Notes under the pieces: generated by a model
Seen by the model: only the letters and a program-made list of their open reading frames with translations
Told to the model about the DNA's origin: nothing
The model's database searches: none
Shown here: positions 12,402 to 25,470 of the stretch, one piece after another
Numbering within the stretch: position 1 is the first letter of the stretch
Layout of the letters: every line of letters starts with the position of its first letter
Assembly (NCBI RefSeq): GCF_050948175.1
Contig: NW_027490113.1
Span: 1,116,001-1,180,000, forward strand
Direction: 5' to 3'
DNA length: 64,000 nt
From: Xylocopa sonorina
Taxonomy: Eukaryota > Arthropoda > Insecta > Hymenoptera > Apidae
Program-made: the position numbers and the translations under genes

Positions 12402-13097
12402 TCTATTGCTACGATACGTAGACATCTGCAAACGCTACTTCCTAGCGAGGAAGTGTCGCATTCACATTCATTTGAAGTGTAGACGAGGAACACATAACAC
12501 TTCGCAAATCATATTATATCTTACCATGAAACATAGATATGAGATGCGATATCGCGCTTTAAGTAGCATTAGAAAGCTAATGCTACGATACGTAGACATC
12601 TGCAAACGCTATTTCCTAGCGACGAAGTATCGCATTCACATTCATGTGATGTGTAGACGAGGAATACATAACACTTCGCAAATCATGTTATATCTTACCA
12701 TGAAACATAGAAATGAGATGCGATATCGCGTTTTCAGAAGCATTAGAAATCTATTGCTACGATAGGTAAACATCTGCAAACGCTATTTCCTTGCAAGGAA
12801 CTGTCGCATTTACATTCATTTGAAGTGTAGAAGAGGAATACATAACACTTCGCAAATCATATTATATCTTACCATGAAACATAGAAATGAGATGCGATAT
12901 CGCGTTTTAAGAAGCACTAGAAAGCTATTGCTACGATACGTAGACATCTGCAAACGCTATTTCCTAGCGAGGAAGTATCGCATTCACATTCATTTGAAGT
13001 GTAGACGAGGAATACATGACACTTCGCAAATCATATTATATCTTACCATGAAACAGAGAAATTAGATGCGATATCGCGTTTTAAGAAGCATTAGAAA
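12402..13097 (+). repeat. 4-monomer repeat (696 bp), copy 1
   Basis: This unit recurs 696 bp (4 x 174) downstream. Marker order is GAGGAACACATAAC, CGCGCTTTAAGTAGC, GCGACGAAG with GATGTGTAGACG, GCGTTTTCAGAAGC, and a monomer with TTGCAAGGAACTGTCG plus GAAGAGG. The same marker order returns at about 15090-15390 as a partial third copy, offset by 1914 bp minus the single base lost near 13785. Confidence 0.85.
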
Positions 13098-13793
13098 TCT
13101 ATTGCTACGATACGTAGACATCTGCAAACGCTACTTCCTAGCGAGGAAGTGTCGCATTCACATTCATTTGAAGTGTAGACGAGGAACACATAACACTTCG
13201 CAAATCATATTATATCTTACCATGAAACATAGATATGAGATGCGATATCGCGCTTTAAGTAGCATTAGAAAGCTAATGCTACGATACGTAGACATCTGCA
13301 AACGCTATTTCCTAGCGACGAAGTATCGCATTCACATTCATTTGATGTGTAGACGAGGAATACATAACACTTCGCAAATCATGTTATATCTTACCATGAA
13401 ACATAAAAATGAGATGCGATATCGCGTTTTCAGAAGCATTAGAAATCTATTGCTACGATAGGTAAACATCTGCAAACGCTATTTCCTTGCAAGGAACTGT
13501 CGCATTTACATTCATTTGAAGTGTAGAAGAGGAATACATGACTCTTCGCAAATCATATTATATCTTACCATGAAACATAGAAATGAGATGCGATATCGCG
13601 TTTTAAGAAGCATTAGAAAGCTATTGCTACGATAAGTAGACATCTGCAAACGCTATTTCCTAGCGAGGAAGTATCGCATTCACATTCATTTGAAGTGTAG
13701 ACGAGGAATACATGACACTTCGCAAATCATATTATATCTTAGCATGAAACAGAGAAATGAGATGCGATATCGCGTTTAAGAAGCATTAGAAAT
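13098..13793 (+). repeat. 4-monomer repeat, copy 2, ending at a 1-bp deletion
   Basis: This repeats 12402-13097 with a few substitutions, including ATAAGTAGAC in place of ATACGTAGAC at about 13631. Near 13781-13788 the usual GCGTTTTAAG reads GCGTTTAAG, a one-base deletion that shifts the satellite reading frame from here on. An ATTAGATGCG variant (GAG to TAG) near 13060 puts a stop in the frame at the copy boundary; the same variant returns near 14970. Confidence 0.82.
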
Positions 13794-16299
13794 CTATTGC
13801 TACGATAGGTAGACAACTGCAAACGCTATTTCCTTGCAAGGAGGTGTCGCATTCACATTCATTTGAAGTGTAGACGAGGAATACATAACACTTCGCAAAT
13901 CATATTATATCTTACCATGAAACATAGAAATGAGATGCGATATCGCGTTTTAAGAAGCATTAGAGCACTATTGCTACGATAGGTAGACATTTGCAAACGC
14001 TATTTCCTTGCAAGGAAGTGTCGCATTTACATTCATTTGAAGTGTAGACGAGGAATACATAACACTTCGCAAATCGTATTATATCTTACCATGAAACATA
14101 GAAATGAGATGCGATATCGCGTTTTAAGAAGCATTAGAACTTTATTGCTACGATAGGTAAACATCTGCAAACGCGATTTCCTTGCAACGAAGTGTCGCAT
14201 TTACATTCATTTGAAGTGTAGAAGAGGAATACATGACACTTCGCAAATCATATTATATCTTACCATGAAACAGATAAATGAGATGCGGTATCGCGATTTA
14301 AGAAGCATTAGAACTCTATTGCTACGATACCTAGACATCTGCAGACGCTATTTCCTAGCAAGGAAGTGTCGCATTTACATTCATTTGAAGTGTAGAGGAG
14401 GAATACATAACACTTCGCAAATCATATTACATCTTACCATGAAACATAGAAATGAGATGCGATATCGCGTTTTAAGAAGCAATAGAACTCTATTGCTACG
14501 ATAGGTAAACATCTGCAAACGCTATTTCCTTGCAAGGAAGTGTCGCATTTACATTCATTTGAAGTGTAGACGAGGAATACATAACACTTCGCAAATCAGA
14601 TTATATCTTGCCATGAAACATAGAAATGAGATGCGATATCGCGTTTTAAGAAGCATTAGAAATCTATTGCTACGATACGTAGACATCTGCAAACGCCATT
14701 TCCTAGTGAGGAAGAGTCGCATTCACATTCATTTGAAGTGTAGACGAGGAATACATAACACTTCGCAAATCATATTATATCTTACCATGAAAGATAGAAA
14801 TGAGATGCGATATCGCGTTTTAAGAATCATAAGAACTCTATTGCTACGATACGTAGACATCTGCAAACGCTATTCCCTAGCGAGGAAGTATCGCATTCAC
14901 ATTCATTTGAAGTGTAGACGAGGAATACATGACACTTCGCAAATCATATTATATCTTACCATGAAACAGAGAAATTAGATGCGATATCGCGTTTTAAGAA
15001 GCATTAGAAATCTATTGCTACGATACGTAGACATCTGCAAACGCTACTTCCTAGCGAGGAAGTGTCGCATTCACATTCATTTGAAGTGTAGACGAGGAAC
15101 ACATAACACTTCGCAAATCATATTATATCTTACCATGAAACATAGATATGAGATGCGATATCGCGCTTTAAGTAGCATTAGAAAGCTAATGCTACGATAC
15201 GTAGACATCTGCAAACGCTATTTCCTAGCGACGAAGTATCGCATTCACATTCATTTGATGTGTAGACGAGGAATACATAACACTTCGCAAATCATGTTAT
15301 ATCTTACCATGAAACATAGAAATGAGATGCGATATCTCGTTTTAAGAAGCATTACAACACTATTGCTACGATAGGTAGACAACTGCAAACGCTATTTCCT
15401 TGCAAGGAGGTGTCGCATTTACATTCATTAGAAGTGTAGAGGAGGAATACATAACACTTCGCAAATCATATTATATCTTACCATGAAACATAGAAATGAG
15501 ATGCGATATCGCGTTTTAAGAAGCACTAGAAAGCTATTGCTACGATACGTAGACATCTGCAAACGCTATTTCCTAGCGAGGAAGTATCGCATTCACATTC
15601 ATTTGAAGTGTAGACGAGGAATACATGACACTTCGCAAATCATATTATATCTTACCATGAAACATAGAAATGAGATGCGATATCGCGTTTTCAGAAGCAT
15701 TAGAAATCTATTGCTACGGTACGTAGACATCTGCAAACGCTATTTCCTAGCGAGGAAGTGTCGCATTCACATTCATTTGAAGTGTAGACGAGGAATACAT
15801 AACATTTCGCAAATCATATTATATCTTACCATGAAACATAGATATGAGGTGCGATATCGCGTTTTAAGAAGCATTAGAAAGCTAATGCTACGATACGTAG
15901 ATATCTGCAAACGCTATTTCCTAGCGAGGAAGTATCGCATTCACATTCATTTGAAGTGTAGACGAGGAATACATAACACTTCGCAAATCATGTTATATCT
16001 TACCATGAAACATAGAAATGAGATGCGATATCGCGTTCTAAGAATCATATGAACTCTATTGCTACGATACCTAGACATCTGCAAACGCTGTATCCTTGCA
16101 AGGAAGTGTCGCATTTACTTTCATTTGAAGTGTAGACGAGGAATACATAACACTTCGCAAATCATATTATATCTTACCATGAAACATAGAAATGAGATGC
16201 GATATCGCGTTTTAAGAAGCATTAGAAATCTATTGCTACGATAGGTAGACAACTGCAAACGCTATTTCCTTGCAAGGAGGTGTCGCATTTACATTCATT
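13794..16299 (+). repeat. Mixed monomers including a partial third 4-mer copy
   Basis: About 14 monomers. Positions 15011-15375 repeat the order seen at 13098-13461. Many monomers here end in CGATAGGTAAAC or CGATAGGTAGAC, the recurrent TAC to TAG change at monomer position 66 that stops the satellite frame. The variant CATTAGAAGTGTAGAGGAGG with GACAACTGC and GGAGGTGTCG appears at about 15375-15450 and is a long-lived monomer lineage seen many times up to 53 kb. No gene is seen. Confidence 0.75.
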
Positions 16300-17692
16300 T
16301 GAAGTGTAGAGGAGGAATACATAACACTTCGCAAATCATATTATATCTTACCATGAAAGATAGAAATGAGATGCGATATCGCGTTTTAAGAAGCATTAGA
16401 AAGCTATTGCTGCGATACGTAGACATCTGCAAACGCTATTACCTAGCGAGGAAGTATCGCATTCACATTCATTTGAAGTGTAGACGAGGAATACATAAGA
16501 CTTCGCAAATCATGTTATATCTTACCATGAAACATAGAAATGAGATGCGATATCGCGTTTTAAGAATCATATGAACTCTATTGCTACGATACGTAGACAT
16601 CTGCAATCGTTATTTCCTTGCAAGGAAGTGTCGCATTTACTTTCATTTGAATCGTAGACGAGGAATGCATAACACTTCCCAATGAATATTATATCTTATC
16701 ATGAAACATAGATATGAGATGCAATTTCTCGTTTTAAGAAGCATTTGAACACTATTGCTTCGATACGTAGACATATGCAAACGCTATTTCCTTGCTAGGA
16801 TGTGTCGCATTTACATTCACTTGAAGTGTAGACGAGGAATACATAACACTTAGGCAAATCATATTATATCTTACCATGAAACATAGAAATGAGATGCGAT
16901 ATCGCGTTTTAAGAAGCATTAGAAAGCTATAGCTACGATACGTAGACATCTGCAAACGCTATTTCCTAGCAAGGAAGTATCGCATTCACATTCATTTGAA
17001 GTGTAGACGAGGAATACATAACACTTCGCAAATCATGTTATATCTTACCATGAAACATAGAAATGAGATGCGATATCGCGTTCTAAGAATCATATGAACT
17101 CTATTGCTACGATACGTACACATCTGCAAACGCTATTTCCTAGCGAGGAAGTGTCGCATTCACATTCATTTGAAGTGTAGACGAGGAATACATGACACTT
17201 CGCAAATCATATTATATCTTACCATGAAACATATAAATGAGATGCGATATCGCGTTTTAAGAATCATAAGAACTCTATTGCTACGATACGTAGACATCTG
17301 CAAACGCTATTTCCTTGCATGGAAGTGTCGCATTTACATTCATTTGAATTGTAGACGCGGAATGCATAACACTTCGCAATGAATATTATATCTTATCATG
17401 AAACATAGATATGAGATGCAATATCTCGTTTTAAGAAGCATTTGAACTCTATTGCTACGATACGTAGACATCTGCAAACGCTATTTCCTTGCAAGGAAGT
17501 GTCGCATTTACATTCATTTGAAGTGTAGATGAGGAATACATAACACTTCGCAATTCATATTATATCTTACCATGAAATATAGAAATGAGGTGCGATATCG
17601 CGTTTTAAGAAGCATTAGAACACTATTGCTACGATAGGTAGACATCTGCAAACGCTATTTCCTTGCAAGGAAGTGTCGCATTCACATTCATT
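16300..17692 (+). repeat. 1393-bp higher-order repeat (8 monomers + 1 bp), copy 1
   Basis: The unit spans eight monomers and one extra base and repeats at a 1393-bp offset. Markers are CTATTACCTAGCG with CATAAGACTTCG, CAATCGTTATTTCC with CACTTCCCAATG (B type), GCAATTTCTCG, GCTAGGATGTG, ACACTTAGGCAAATC, CTATAGCTACG and TACGTACACATC. The extra base lies in CACTTAGGCAAATC (16847-16860) where most monomers read CACTTCGCAAATC. Two B-type monomers lie inside the unit (about 16679 and 17376). The copy boundaries are approximate. Confidence 0.88.
16847..16860 (+). repeat. 1-bp insertion marker ACTTAGGCAAATC
   Basis: The usual CACTTCGCAAATC reads CACTTAGGCAAATC, one base longer. The identical lesion occurs at 18239-18252, 24855-24868 and 50469-50482, always in a monomer with GCTAGGATGTG or GCAAGGATGTG upstream and CTATAGCTACG downstream. 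All four therefore descend from one event, and the site works as a lineage tag for copies of the 1393-bp unit. Confidence 0.85.
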
Positions 17693-19060
17693 TGAAGTGT
17701 AGACGAGGAATACATAACATTTCGCAAATCATATTATATCTTACCATGAAAGATAAAAATGAGATGCGATATCGCGTTTTAAGAAGCATTAGAAAGCTAT
17801 TGCTGCGATACGTAGACATCTGCAAACGCTATTACCTAGCGAGAAAGTATCGCATTCACATTCATTTGAAGTGTAGACGAGGAATACATAAGACTTCGCA
17901 AATCATGTTATATCTTACCATGAAACATAGAAATGAGATGCGATATCGCGTTTTAAGAATCATATGAACTCTATTGCTACGATACGTAGACATCTGCAAT
18001 CGTTATTTCCTTGCAAGGAAGTGTCGCATTTACTTTCATTTGAATCGTAGACGAGGAATGCATAACACTTCCCAATGAATATTATATCTTATCATGAAAC
18101 ATAGATATGAGATGCAATTTCTCGTTTTAAGAAGCATTTGAACACTATTGCTTCGATACGTAGACATATGCAAACGCTATTTCCTTGCTAGGATGTGTCG
18201 CATTTACATTCACTTGAAGTGTAGACGAGGAATACATAACACTTAGGCAAATCATATTATATCTTACCATGAAACATAGAAATGAGATGCGATATCGCGT
18301 TTTAAGAAGCATTAGAAAGCTATAGCTACGATACGTAGACATCTGCAAACGCTATTTCCTAGCAAGGAAGTATCGCATTCACATTCATTTGAAGTGTAGA
18401 CGAGGAATACATAACACTTCGCAAATCATGTTATATCTTACCATGAAACATAGAAATGAGATGCGATATCGCGTTCTAAGAATCATATGAACTCTATTGC
18501 TACGATACGTACACATCTGCAAACGCTATTTCCTAGCGAGGAAGTGTCGCATTCACATTCATTTGAAGTGTAGACGAGGAATACATGACACTTCGCAAAT
18601 CATATTATATCTTACCATGAAACATATAAATGAGATGCGATATCGCGTTTTAAGAATCATAAGAACTCTATTGCTACGATACGTAGACATCTGCAAACGC
18701 TATTTCCTTGCAAGGAAGTGTCGCATTTACATTCATTTGAATTGTAGACGCGGAATGCATAACACTTCGCAATGAATATTATATCTTATCATGAAACATA
18801 GATATGAAATGCAATATCTCGTTTTAAGGAGCATTTGAACTCTATTGCTACGATACGTAGACATCTGCAAACGCTATTTCCTTGCAAGGAAGTGTCGCAT
18901 TTACATTCATTTGAAGTGTAGACGAGGAATACATAACACTTCACAATTCATATTATATCTTACCATGAAATATAGAAATGAGGTGCGATATCGCGTTTTA
19001 AGAAGCATTAGAACACTATTGCTACGATAGGTAGACATCTGCAAACGCTATTTCCTAGCG
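17693..19060 (+). repeat. 1393-bp higher-order repeat, copy 2
   Basis: This repeats 16300-17662 almost base for base, including the 1-bp insertion (about 18245), CATAAGACTTCG, CTATAGCTACG and TACGTACACATC. Differences are few, for example GATAAAAATGAG for GATAGAAATGAG near 17752, and TCACAATTC for TCGCAATTC near 18941. Similarity to copy 1 ends at about 19050, where GCGAGGAAGAATCGC begins the next type of unit. Confidence 0.88.
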
Positions 19061-20650
19061 AGGAAGAATCGCATTCACATTCATTTGAAGTGTAGACGAG
19101 CAATACATGACACTTCGCAAATCATATTATATCTTACCATGAAACAGAGAAATGAGATGCGATATCGCGTTTTAAGAAGCATTAGAACTCTATTGCTACG
19201 ATACCTAGACATCTGCAGACGCTATTTCCTAGCAAGGAAGTGTCGCATTTACATTCATTTGAAGTGTAGAGGAGGAATACATAACACTTCGCAAATCATA
19301 TTACATCTTACCATGAAACATAGAAATGAGATGCGATATCGCGTTTTAAGAAGCATTAGAACTCTATTGCTACGATAGGTAAACATCTGCAAACGCTATT
19401 TCCTTGCAAGGAAGTGTCGCATTCACATTCATTTGAAGTGTAGACGAGGAATACATAACACTTCGCAAATCATATTATATCTTACCATGAAACATAGAAA
19501 TGAGATGCGATATCGCGTTTTAAGAAGCATTAGAACTCTACTGCTACGATAGGTAAACATCTGCAAACGCTATTTCCTTGCAAGGAAGTGTCGCATTCAC
19601 ATTCATTTGAAGTGTAGACGAGGAATACATAACACTTCGCAAATCATATTATATCTTACCATGAAACATAGAAATGAGATGCGATATCGCGTTTTAAGAA
19701 GCATTAGAACTCTACTGCTACGATAGGTAAACATCTGCAAACGCTATTTCCTTGCAAGGAAGTGTCGCATTCACATTCATTTGAAGTGTAGACGAGGAAT
19801 ACATAACACTTCGCAAATCATATTATATCTTACCATGAAACATAGAAATGAGATGCGATATCGCGTTTTAAGAAGCATTAGAACTCTATTGCTACGATAC
19901 GTAGACATCTGCAAACGCCATTTCCTTGCAAGGAAGTGTCGCATTTACATTCATTTGAAGTGCAGACGAGGAATACATAACACTTCGCAAATCATATTAT
20001 ATCTTACCATGAAACATAGAAATGAGATGCGATATCTCGTTTTAAGAAGCATTAGAAATCTATTGCTACGATAGGTAAACATCTGCAAACGCTATTTCCT
20101 TGCAAGGAACTGTCGCATTTACATTCATTTGAAGTGTAGAAGAGGAATACATGACTCTTCGCAAATCATATTATATCTTACCATGAAACATAGAAATGAG
20201 ATGCGATATCGCGTTTTAAGAAGCATTAGAAAGCTATTGCTACGATAAGTAGACATCTGCAAACGCTATTTCCTAGCGAGGAAGTATCGCATTCACATTC
20301 ATTTGAAGTGTATACGAGGAATACATGACACTTCGCAAATCATATTATATCTTACCATGAAACAGAGAAATGAGATGCGATATCGCGTTTTAAGAAGCAT
20401 TAGAACTCTATTGCTACGATACCTAGACATCTGCAGACGCGATTTCCTAGCAAGGAAGTGTCGCATTTACATTCATTTGAAGTGTAGAGGAGGAATACAT
20501 AACACTTCGCAAGTCATATTACATCTTACTATGAAACATAGAAATGAGATGCGATATCGCGTTTTAAGAAGCATTAGAACTCTATTGCTACGATAGGTAA
20601 ACATCTGCAAACGCTATTTCCTTGCAAGGAAGTGTCGCATTCACATTCAT
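19061..20650 (+). repeat. 9- to 10-monomer unit, copy 1, with a doubled monomer
   Basis: Marker order is GCGAGGAAGAATCGC with GACGAGCAATAC, GAAACAGAG, TAGAGGAGG with ATTACATC, monomers with CTACTGCTACG, a CGCCATTTCC monomer, CGATATCTCG, GGAACTGTCG with ATGACTCTTCG, and ATAAGTAGAC. The CTACTGCTACGATAGG monomer is present twice in a row (19379-19552 and 19553-19726) with no difference that I can see. The distance from the GACGAGCAATAC marker to the CGCCATTTCC-type monomer is 696 bp here. Confidence 0.85.
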
Positions 20651-22216
20651 TTGAAGTGTAGACGAGGAATACATAACACTTCGCAAATCATATTATATCT
20701 TACCATGAAACATAGAAATGAGATGCGATATCGCGTTTTAAGAAGCATTAGAAAGCTAATGCTACGGTACGTAGACATCTGCAAACGCTACTTCCTAGCG
20801 AGGAAGAATCGCATTCACATTCATTTGAAGTGTAGACGAGCAATACATGACACTTCGCAAATCATATTATATCTTACCATGAAACAGAGAAATGAGATGC
20901 GATATCGCGTTTTAAGAAGCATTAGAACTCTATTGCTACGATACCTAGACATCTGCAGACGCTATTTCCTAGCAAGGAAGTGTCGCATTTACATTCATTT
21001 GAAGTGTAGAGGAGGAATACATAACACTTCGCAAATCATATTACATCTTACCATGAAACATAGAAATGAGATGCGATATCGCGTTTTAAGAAGCATTAGA
21101 ACTCTATTGCTACGATAGGTAAACATCTGCAAACGCTATTTCCTTGCAAGGAAGTGTCGCATTCACATTCATTTGAAGTGTAGACGAGGAATACATAACA
21201 CTTAGCAAATCATATTATATCTTACCATGAAACATAGAAATGAGATGCGATATCGCGTTTTAAGAAGCATTAGAACTCTACTGCTACGATAGGTAAACAT
21301 CTGCAAACGCTATTTCCTTGCAAGGAAGTGTCGCATTCACATTCATTTGAAGTGTAGACGAGGAATACATAACACTTCGCAAATCATATTATATCTTACC
21401 ATGAAACATAGAAATGAGATGCGATATCGCGTTTTAAGAAGCATTAGAACTCTATTGCTACGATACGTAGACATCTGCAAACGCCATTTCCTTGCAAGGA
21501 AGTGTCGCATTTACATTCATTTGAAGTGCAGACGAGGAATACATAACACTTCGCAAATCATATTATATCTTACCATGAAACATAGAAATGAGATGCGATA
21601 TCTCGTTTTAAGAAGCATTAGAAATCTATTGCTACGATAGGTAAACATCTGCAAACGCTATTTCCTTGCAAGGAACTGTCGCATTTACATTCATTTGAAG
21701 TGTAGAAGAGGAATACATGACTCTTCGCAAATCATATTATATTTTACCATGAAACATAGAAATGAGATGCGATATCGCGTTTTAAGAAGCATTAGAAAGC
21801 TATTGCTACGATAAGTAGACATCTGCAAACGCTATTTCCTAGCGAGGAAGTATCGCATTCACATTCATTTGAAGTGTAGACGAGGAATACATGACACTTC
21901 GCAAATCATATTATATCTTACCATGAAACAGAGAAATGAGATGCGATATCGCGTTTTAAGAAGCATTAGAACTCTATTGCTACGATACCTAGACATCTGC
22001 AGACGCTATTTCCTAGCAAGGAAGTGTCGCATTTACATTCATTTGAAGTGTAGAGGAGGAATACATAACACTTCGCAAATCATATTACATCTTACTATGA
22101 AACATAGAAATGAGATGCGATATCGCGTTTTAAGAAGCATTAGAACTCTATTGCTACGATAGGTAAACATCTGCAAACGCTATTTCCTTGCAAGGAAGTG
22201 TCGCATTCACATTCAT
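20651..22216 (+). repeat. 9-monomer unit (1566 bp), copy 2
   Basis: This follows copy 1 in order, with an offset of 1740 bp (10 monomers) before the CTACTG monomer and 1566 bp (9 monomers) after it, because only one CTACTGCTACG monomer is present (21119-21292, with CTTAGCAAATC in place of CTTCGCAAATC). Downstream markers GGAACTGTCG, ATGACTCTTCG and ATAAGTAGAC align at 1566 bp. Confidence 0.85.
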
Positions 22217-24540
22217 TTGAAGTGTAGACGAGGAATACATAACACTTCGCAAATCATATTATATCTTACCATGAAACATAGAAATGAGATGCGATATCGC
22301 GTTTTAAGAAGCATTAGAAAGCTAATGCTACGATACGTAGACATCTGCAAACGCTACTTCCTAGCGACGAAGTATAGCATTCACATTCATTTGATGTGTA
22401 GCCGAGGAATACATAACACTTCGCAAATCATGTTATATCTTACCATGAAACATAGAAATGAGATGCGATATCGCGTTTTAAGAAGCATTAGAAATCTATT
22501 GCTACGGTACGTAGACATCTGCAAACGCTATTTCCTAGCGAGGAAGTGTCGCATTCACATTCATTTGAAGTGTAGACGAGGAATACATAACATTTCGCAA
22601 ATCATATTATATCTTACCATGAAACATAGATATGAGATGCGATATCGTGTTTTAAGAAGCATTAGAAAGCTAATGCTACGATACGTAGATATCTGCAAAC
22701 GCTATTTCCTAGCGAGGAAGTGTCGCATTCACATTCATTTGAAGTGTAGACGAGGAATACATAACACATCGCAAATCATAATATATCTTACCATGAAACA
22801 TAGAAATGAGATGCGATATCGCGTCTTAAGAAGCATTAGAACACTATCGCTACGATACCTAGACATCTGCAGACGCTATTTCCTAGCAAGGAAGTGTCGC
22901 ATTTACATTCATTTGAAGTGTAGTCGAGGAATACATAACACTTCGCAAATCGTATTATATCTTACCATGAAACATAGAAATGAGATGCGATATCGCGTTT
23001 TCAGAAGCATTAGAAATCTATTGCTACGGTACGTAGACATCTGCAAACGCTATTTCCTAGCGAGGAAGTGTCGCATTCACATTCATTTGAATTGTAGACG
23101 CGGAATGCATAACACTTCGCAATGAATATTATATCTTATCATGAAACATAGATATGAGATGCAATATCTCGTTTTAAGAAGCATTTGAACTCTATTGCTA
23201 CGATACGTAAACATCTGCAAACGCTATTTCCTTGCAAGGAAGTGTCGCATTTACATTCATTTGAAGTGTAGACGAGGAATACATAACACTTCGCAATTCA
23301 TATTATATCTTACCATGAAATATAGAAATGAGGTGCGATATCGCGTTTTAAGAAGCATTAGAACACTATTGCTACGATAGGTAGACATCTGCAAACGCTA
23401 TTTCCTTGCAAGGAAGTGTCGCATTCACATTCATTTGAAGTGTAGACGAGGAATGCATAACACTTCGCAATGAATATTATATCTTATCATGAAACATAGA
23501 TATGAGATGCAATATCTCGTTTTAAGAAGCATTTGATCCCTATTGCTTCGATACGTAGACATCTGCAAACGCTATTTCCTTGCAAGGAAGTGTCGCATTT
23601 ACATTCATTTGAAGTGTAGACGAGGAATACATAACACTTCGCAAATCATATTATATCTTACCATGAAACATAGAAATGAGATGCGATATCGCGTTTTAAG
23701 AAGCATTAGAACTCTATTGCTACGATACGTAGACATCTGCAAACGCCATTTCCTTGCAAGGAAGTGTCGCATTTACATTCATTTGAATGTGTAGACGAGG
23801 AATACATAACACTTCGCAAATCATATTATATCTTACCATGAAACATAGAAATGAGATGCGATATCTCGTTTTAAGAAGCATTAGAAATCTATTGCTACGA
23901 TAGGTAAACATCTGCAAACGCTATTTCCTTGCAAGGAACTGTCGCATTTACATTCATTTGAAGTGTAGAAGAGGAATACATGACTCTTCGCAAATCATAT
24001 TATATCTTACCATGAAACATAGAAATGAGATGCGATATCGCGTTTTAAGAAGCATTAGAAAGCTATTGCTACGATAAGTAGACATCTGCAAACGCTATTT
24101 CCTAGCGTGGAAGTATCGCATTCACATTCATTTGAAGTGTAGACGAGGAATACATGACACTTCGCAAATCATATTATATCTTACCATGAAACAGAGAAAT
24201 GAGATGCGATATCGCGTTTTAAGAAGCATTAGAACTCTATTGCTACGATACCTAGACATCTGCAGACGCTATTTCCTAGCAGGGAAGTGTCGCATTTACA
24301 TTCATCTGAAGTGTAGAGGAGGAATACATAACACTTCGCAAATCATATTACATCTTACCATGAAACATAGAAATGAGATGCGATATCGCGTTTTAAGAAG
24401 ATTTAGAACTCTATTGCTACGATAGGTAAACATCTGCAAACGCTATTTCCTTGCAAGGAAGTGTCGCATTCACATTCATTTGAAGTGTAGACGAGGAATA
24501 CATAACACTTCGCAAATCATATTATATCTTACCATGAAAC
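22217..24540 (+). repeat. Shuffled monomer block with a 1-bp insertion
   Basis: About 13 monomers. The series from about 22310 to 22700 (GCGACGAAG with GATGTGTAG, then CATAACATTTCG with CATAGATATGAG, then GCTAATGCTACG) matches the series near 28560-28970 and resembles 6980-7380 in the 15-mer, so an older block is dispersed. B-type monomers occur at about 23117 and 23467. Near 23787 the usual TTTGAAGTGTAG reads TTTGAATGTGTAG, one base longer, which shifts the satellite frame. No gene is seen. Confidence 0.78.
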
Positions 24541-25470
24541 ATAGAAATGAGATGCGATATCGCGTTTTAAGAATCATATGAACTCTATTGCTACGATACG
24601 TAGACATCTGCAATCGTTATTTCCTTGCAAGGACGTGTCCCATTTACTTTCATTTGAATCGTAGACGAGGAATGCATAACACTTCCCAATGAATATTATA
24701 TCTTATCATGAAACATAGATATGAGATGCAATTTCTCGTTTTAAGAAGCATTTGAACACTATTGCTTCGATACGTAGACATATGCAAACGCTATTTCCTT
24801 GCTAGGATGTGTCGCATTTACATTCACTTGAAGTGTAGACGAGGAATACATAACACTTAGGCAAATCATATTATATCCTACCATGAAACATAGAAATGAG
24901 ATGCGATATCGCGTTTTAAGAAGCATTAGAAAGCTATAGCTACGATACGTAGACATCTGCAAACGCTATTTCCTAGCAAGGAAGTATCGCATTCACATTC
25001 ATTTGAAGTGTAGACGAGGAATACATAACACTTCGCAAATCATGTTATATCTTACCATGAAACATAGAAATGAGATGCGATATCGCGTTCTAAGAATCAT
25101 ATGAACTCTATTGCTACGATACGTACACATCTGCAAACGCTATTTCCTAGCGAGGAAGTGTCGCATTCACATTCATTTGAAGTGTAGACGAGGAATACAT
25201 GACACTTCGCAAATCATATTATATCTTACCATGAAACATATAAATGAGATGCGATATCGCGTTTTAAGAATCATAAGAACTCTATTGCTACGATACGTAG
25301 ACATCTGCAAACGCTATTTCCTTGCAAGGAAGTGTCGCATTTACATTCATTTGAAGTGTAGACGAGGAATGCATAACACTTCGCAATGAATATTATATCT
25401 TATCATGAAACATAGATATGAGATGCAATATCTCGTTTTAAGAAGCATTTGATCCCTATTGCTTCGATAG
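24541..25470 (+). repeat. Partial third copy of the 1393-bp unit
   Basis: The markers CAATCGTTATTTCC, CACTTCCCAATG, GCAATTTCTCG, GCTAGGATGTG, the inserted-base variant ACTTAGGCAAATC (24855-24868), CTATAGCTACG and TACGTACACATC follow in the same order as at 16.6-17.4 and 18.0-18.8 kb. The first monomers of the unit (CATAAGACTTCG) are missing, and the end joins a different monomer (CATTTGATCCC then CGATAGGTAAAC), so the fragment was cut at both ends. This places copies of one unit about 6-8 kb apart with other repeats between them. Confidence 0.85.

Noticed and set aside
16752..16955. Reverse-strand frames of 65-70 residues (also at 18145, 23720, 24759, 50373 and 57399)
   Set aside because: They are antisense readings of satellite monomers, opened by chance variants or 1-bp indels such as ACTTAGGCAAATC and TTTGAATGTGTAG, and they repeat with the unit.
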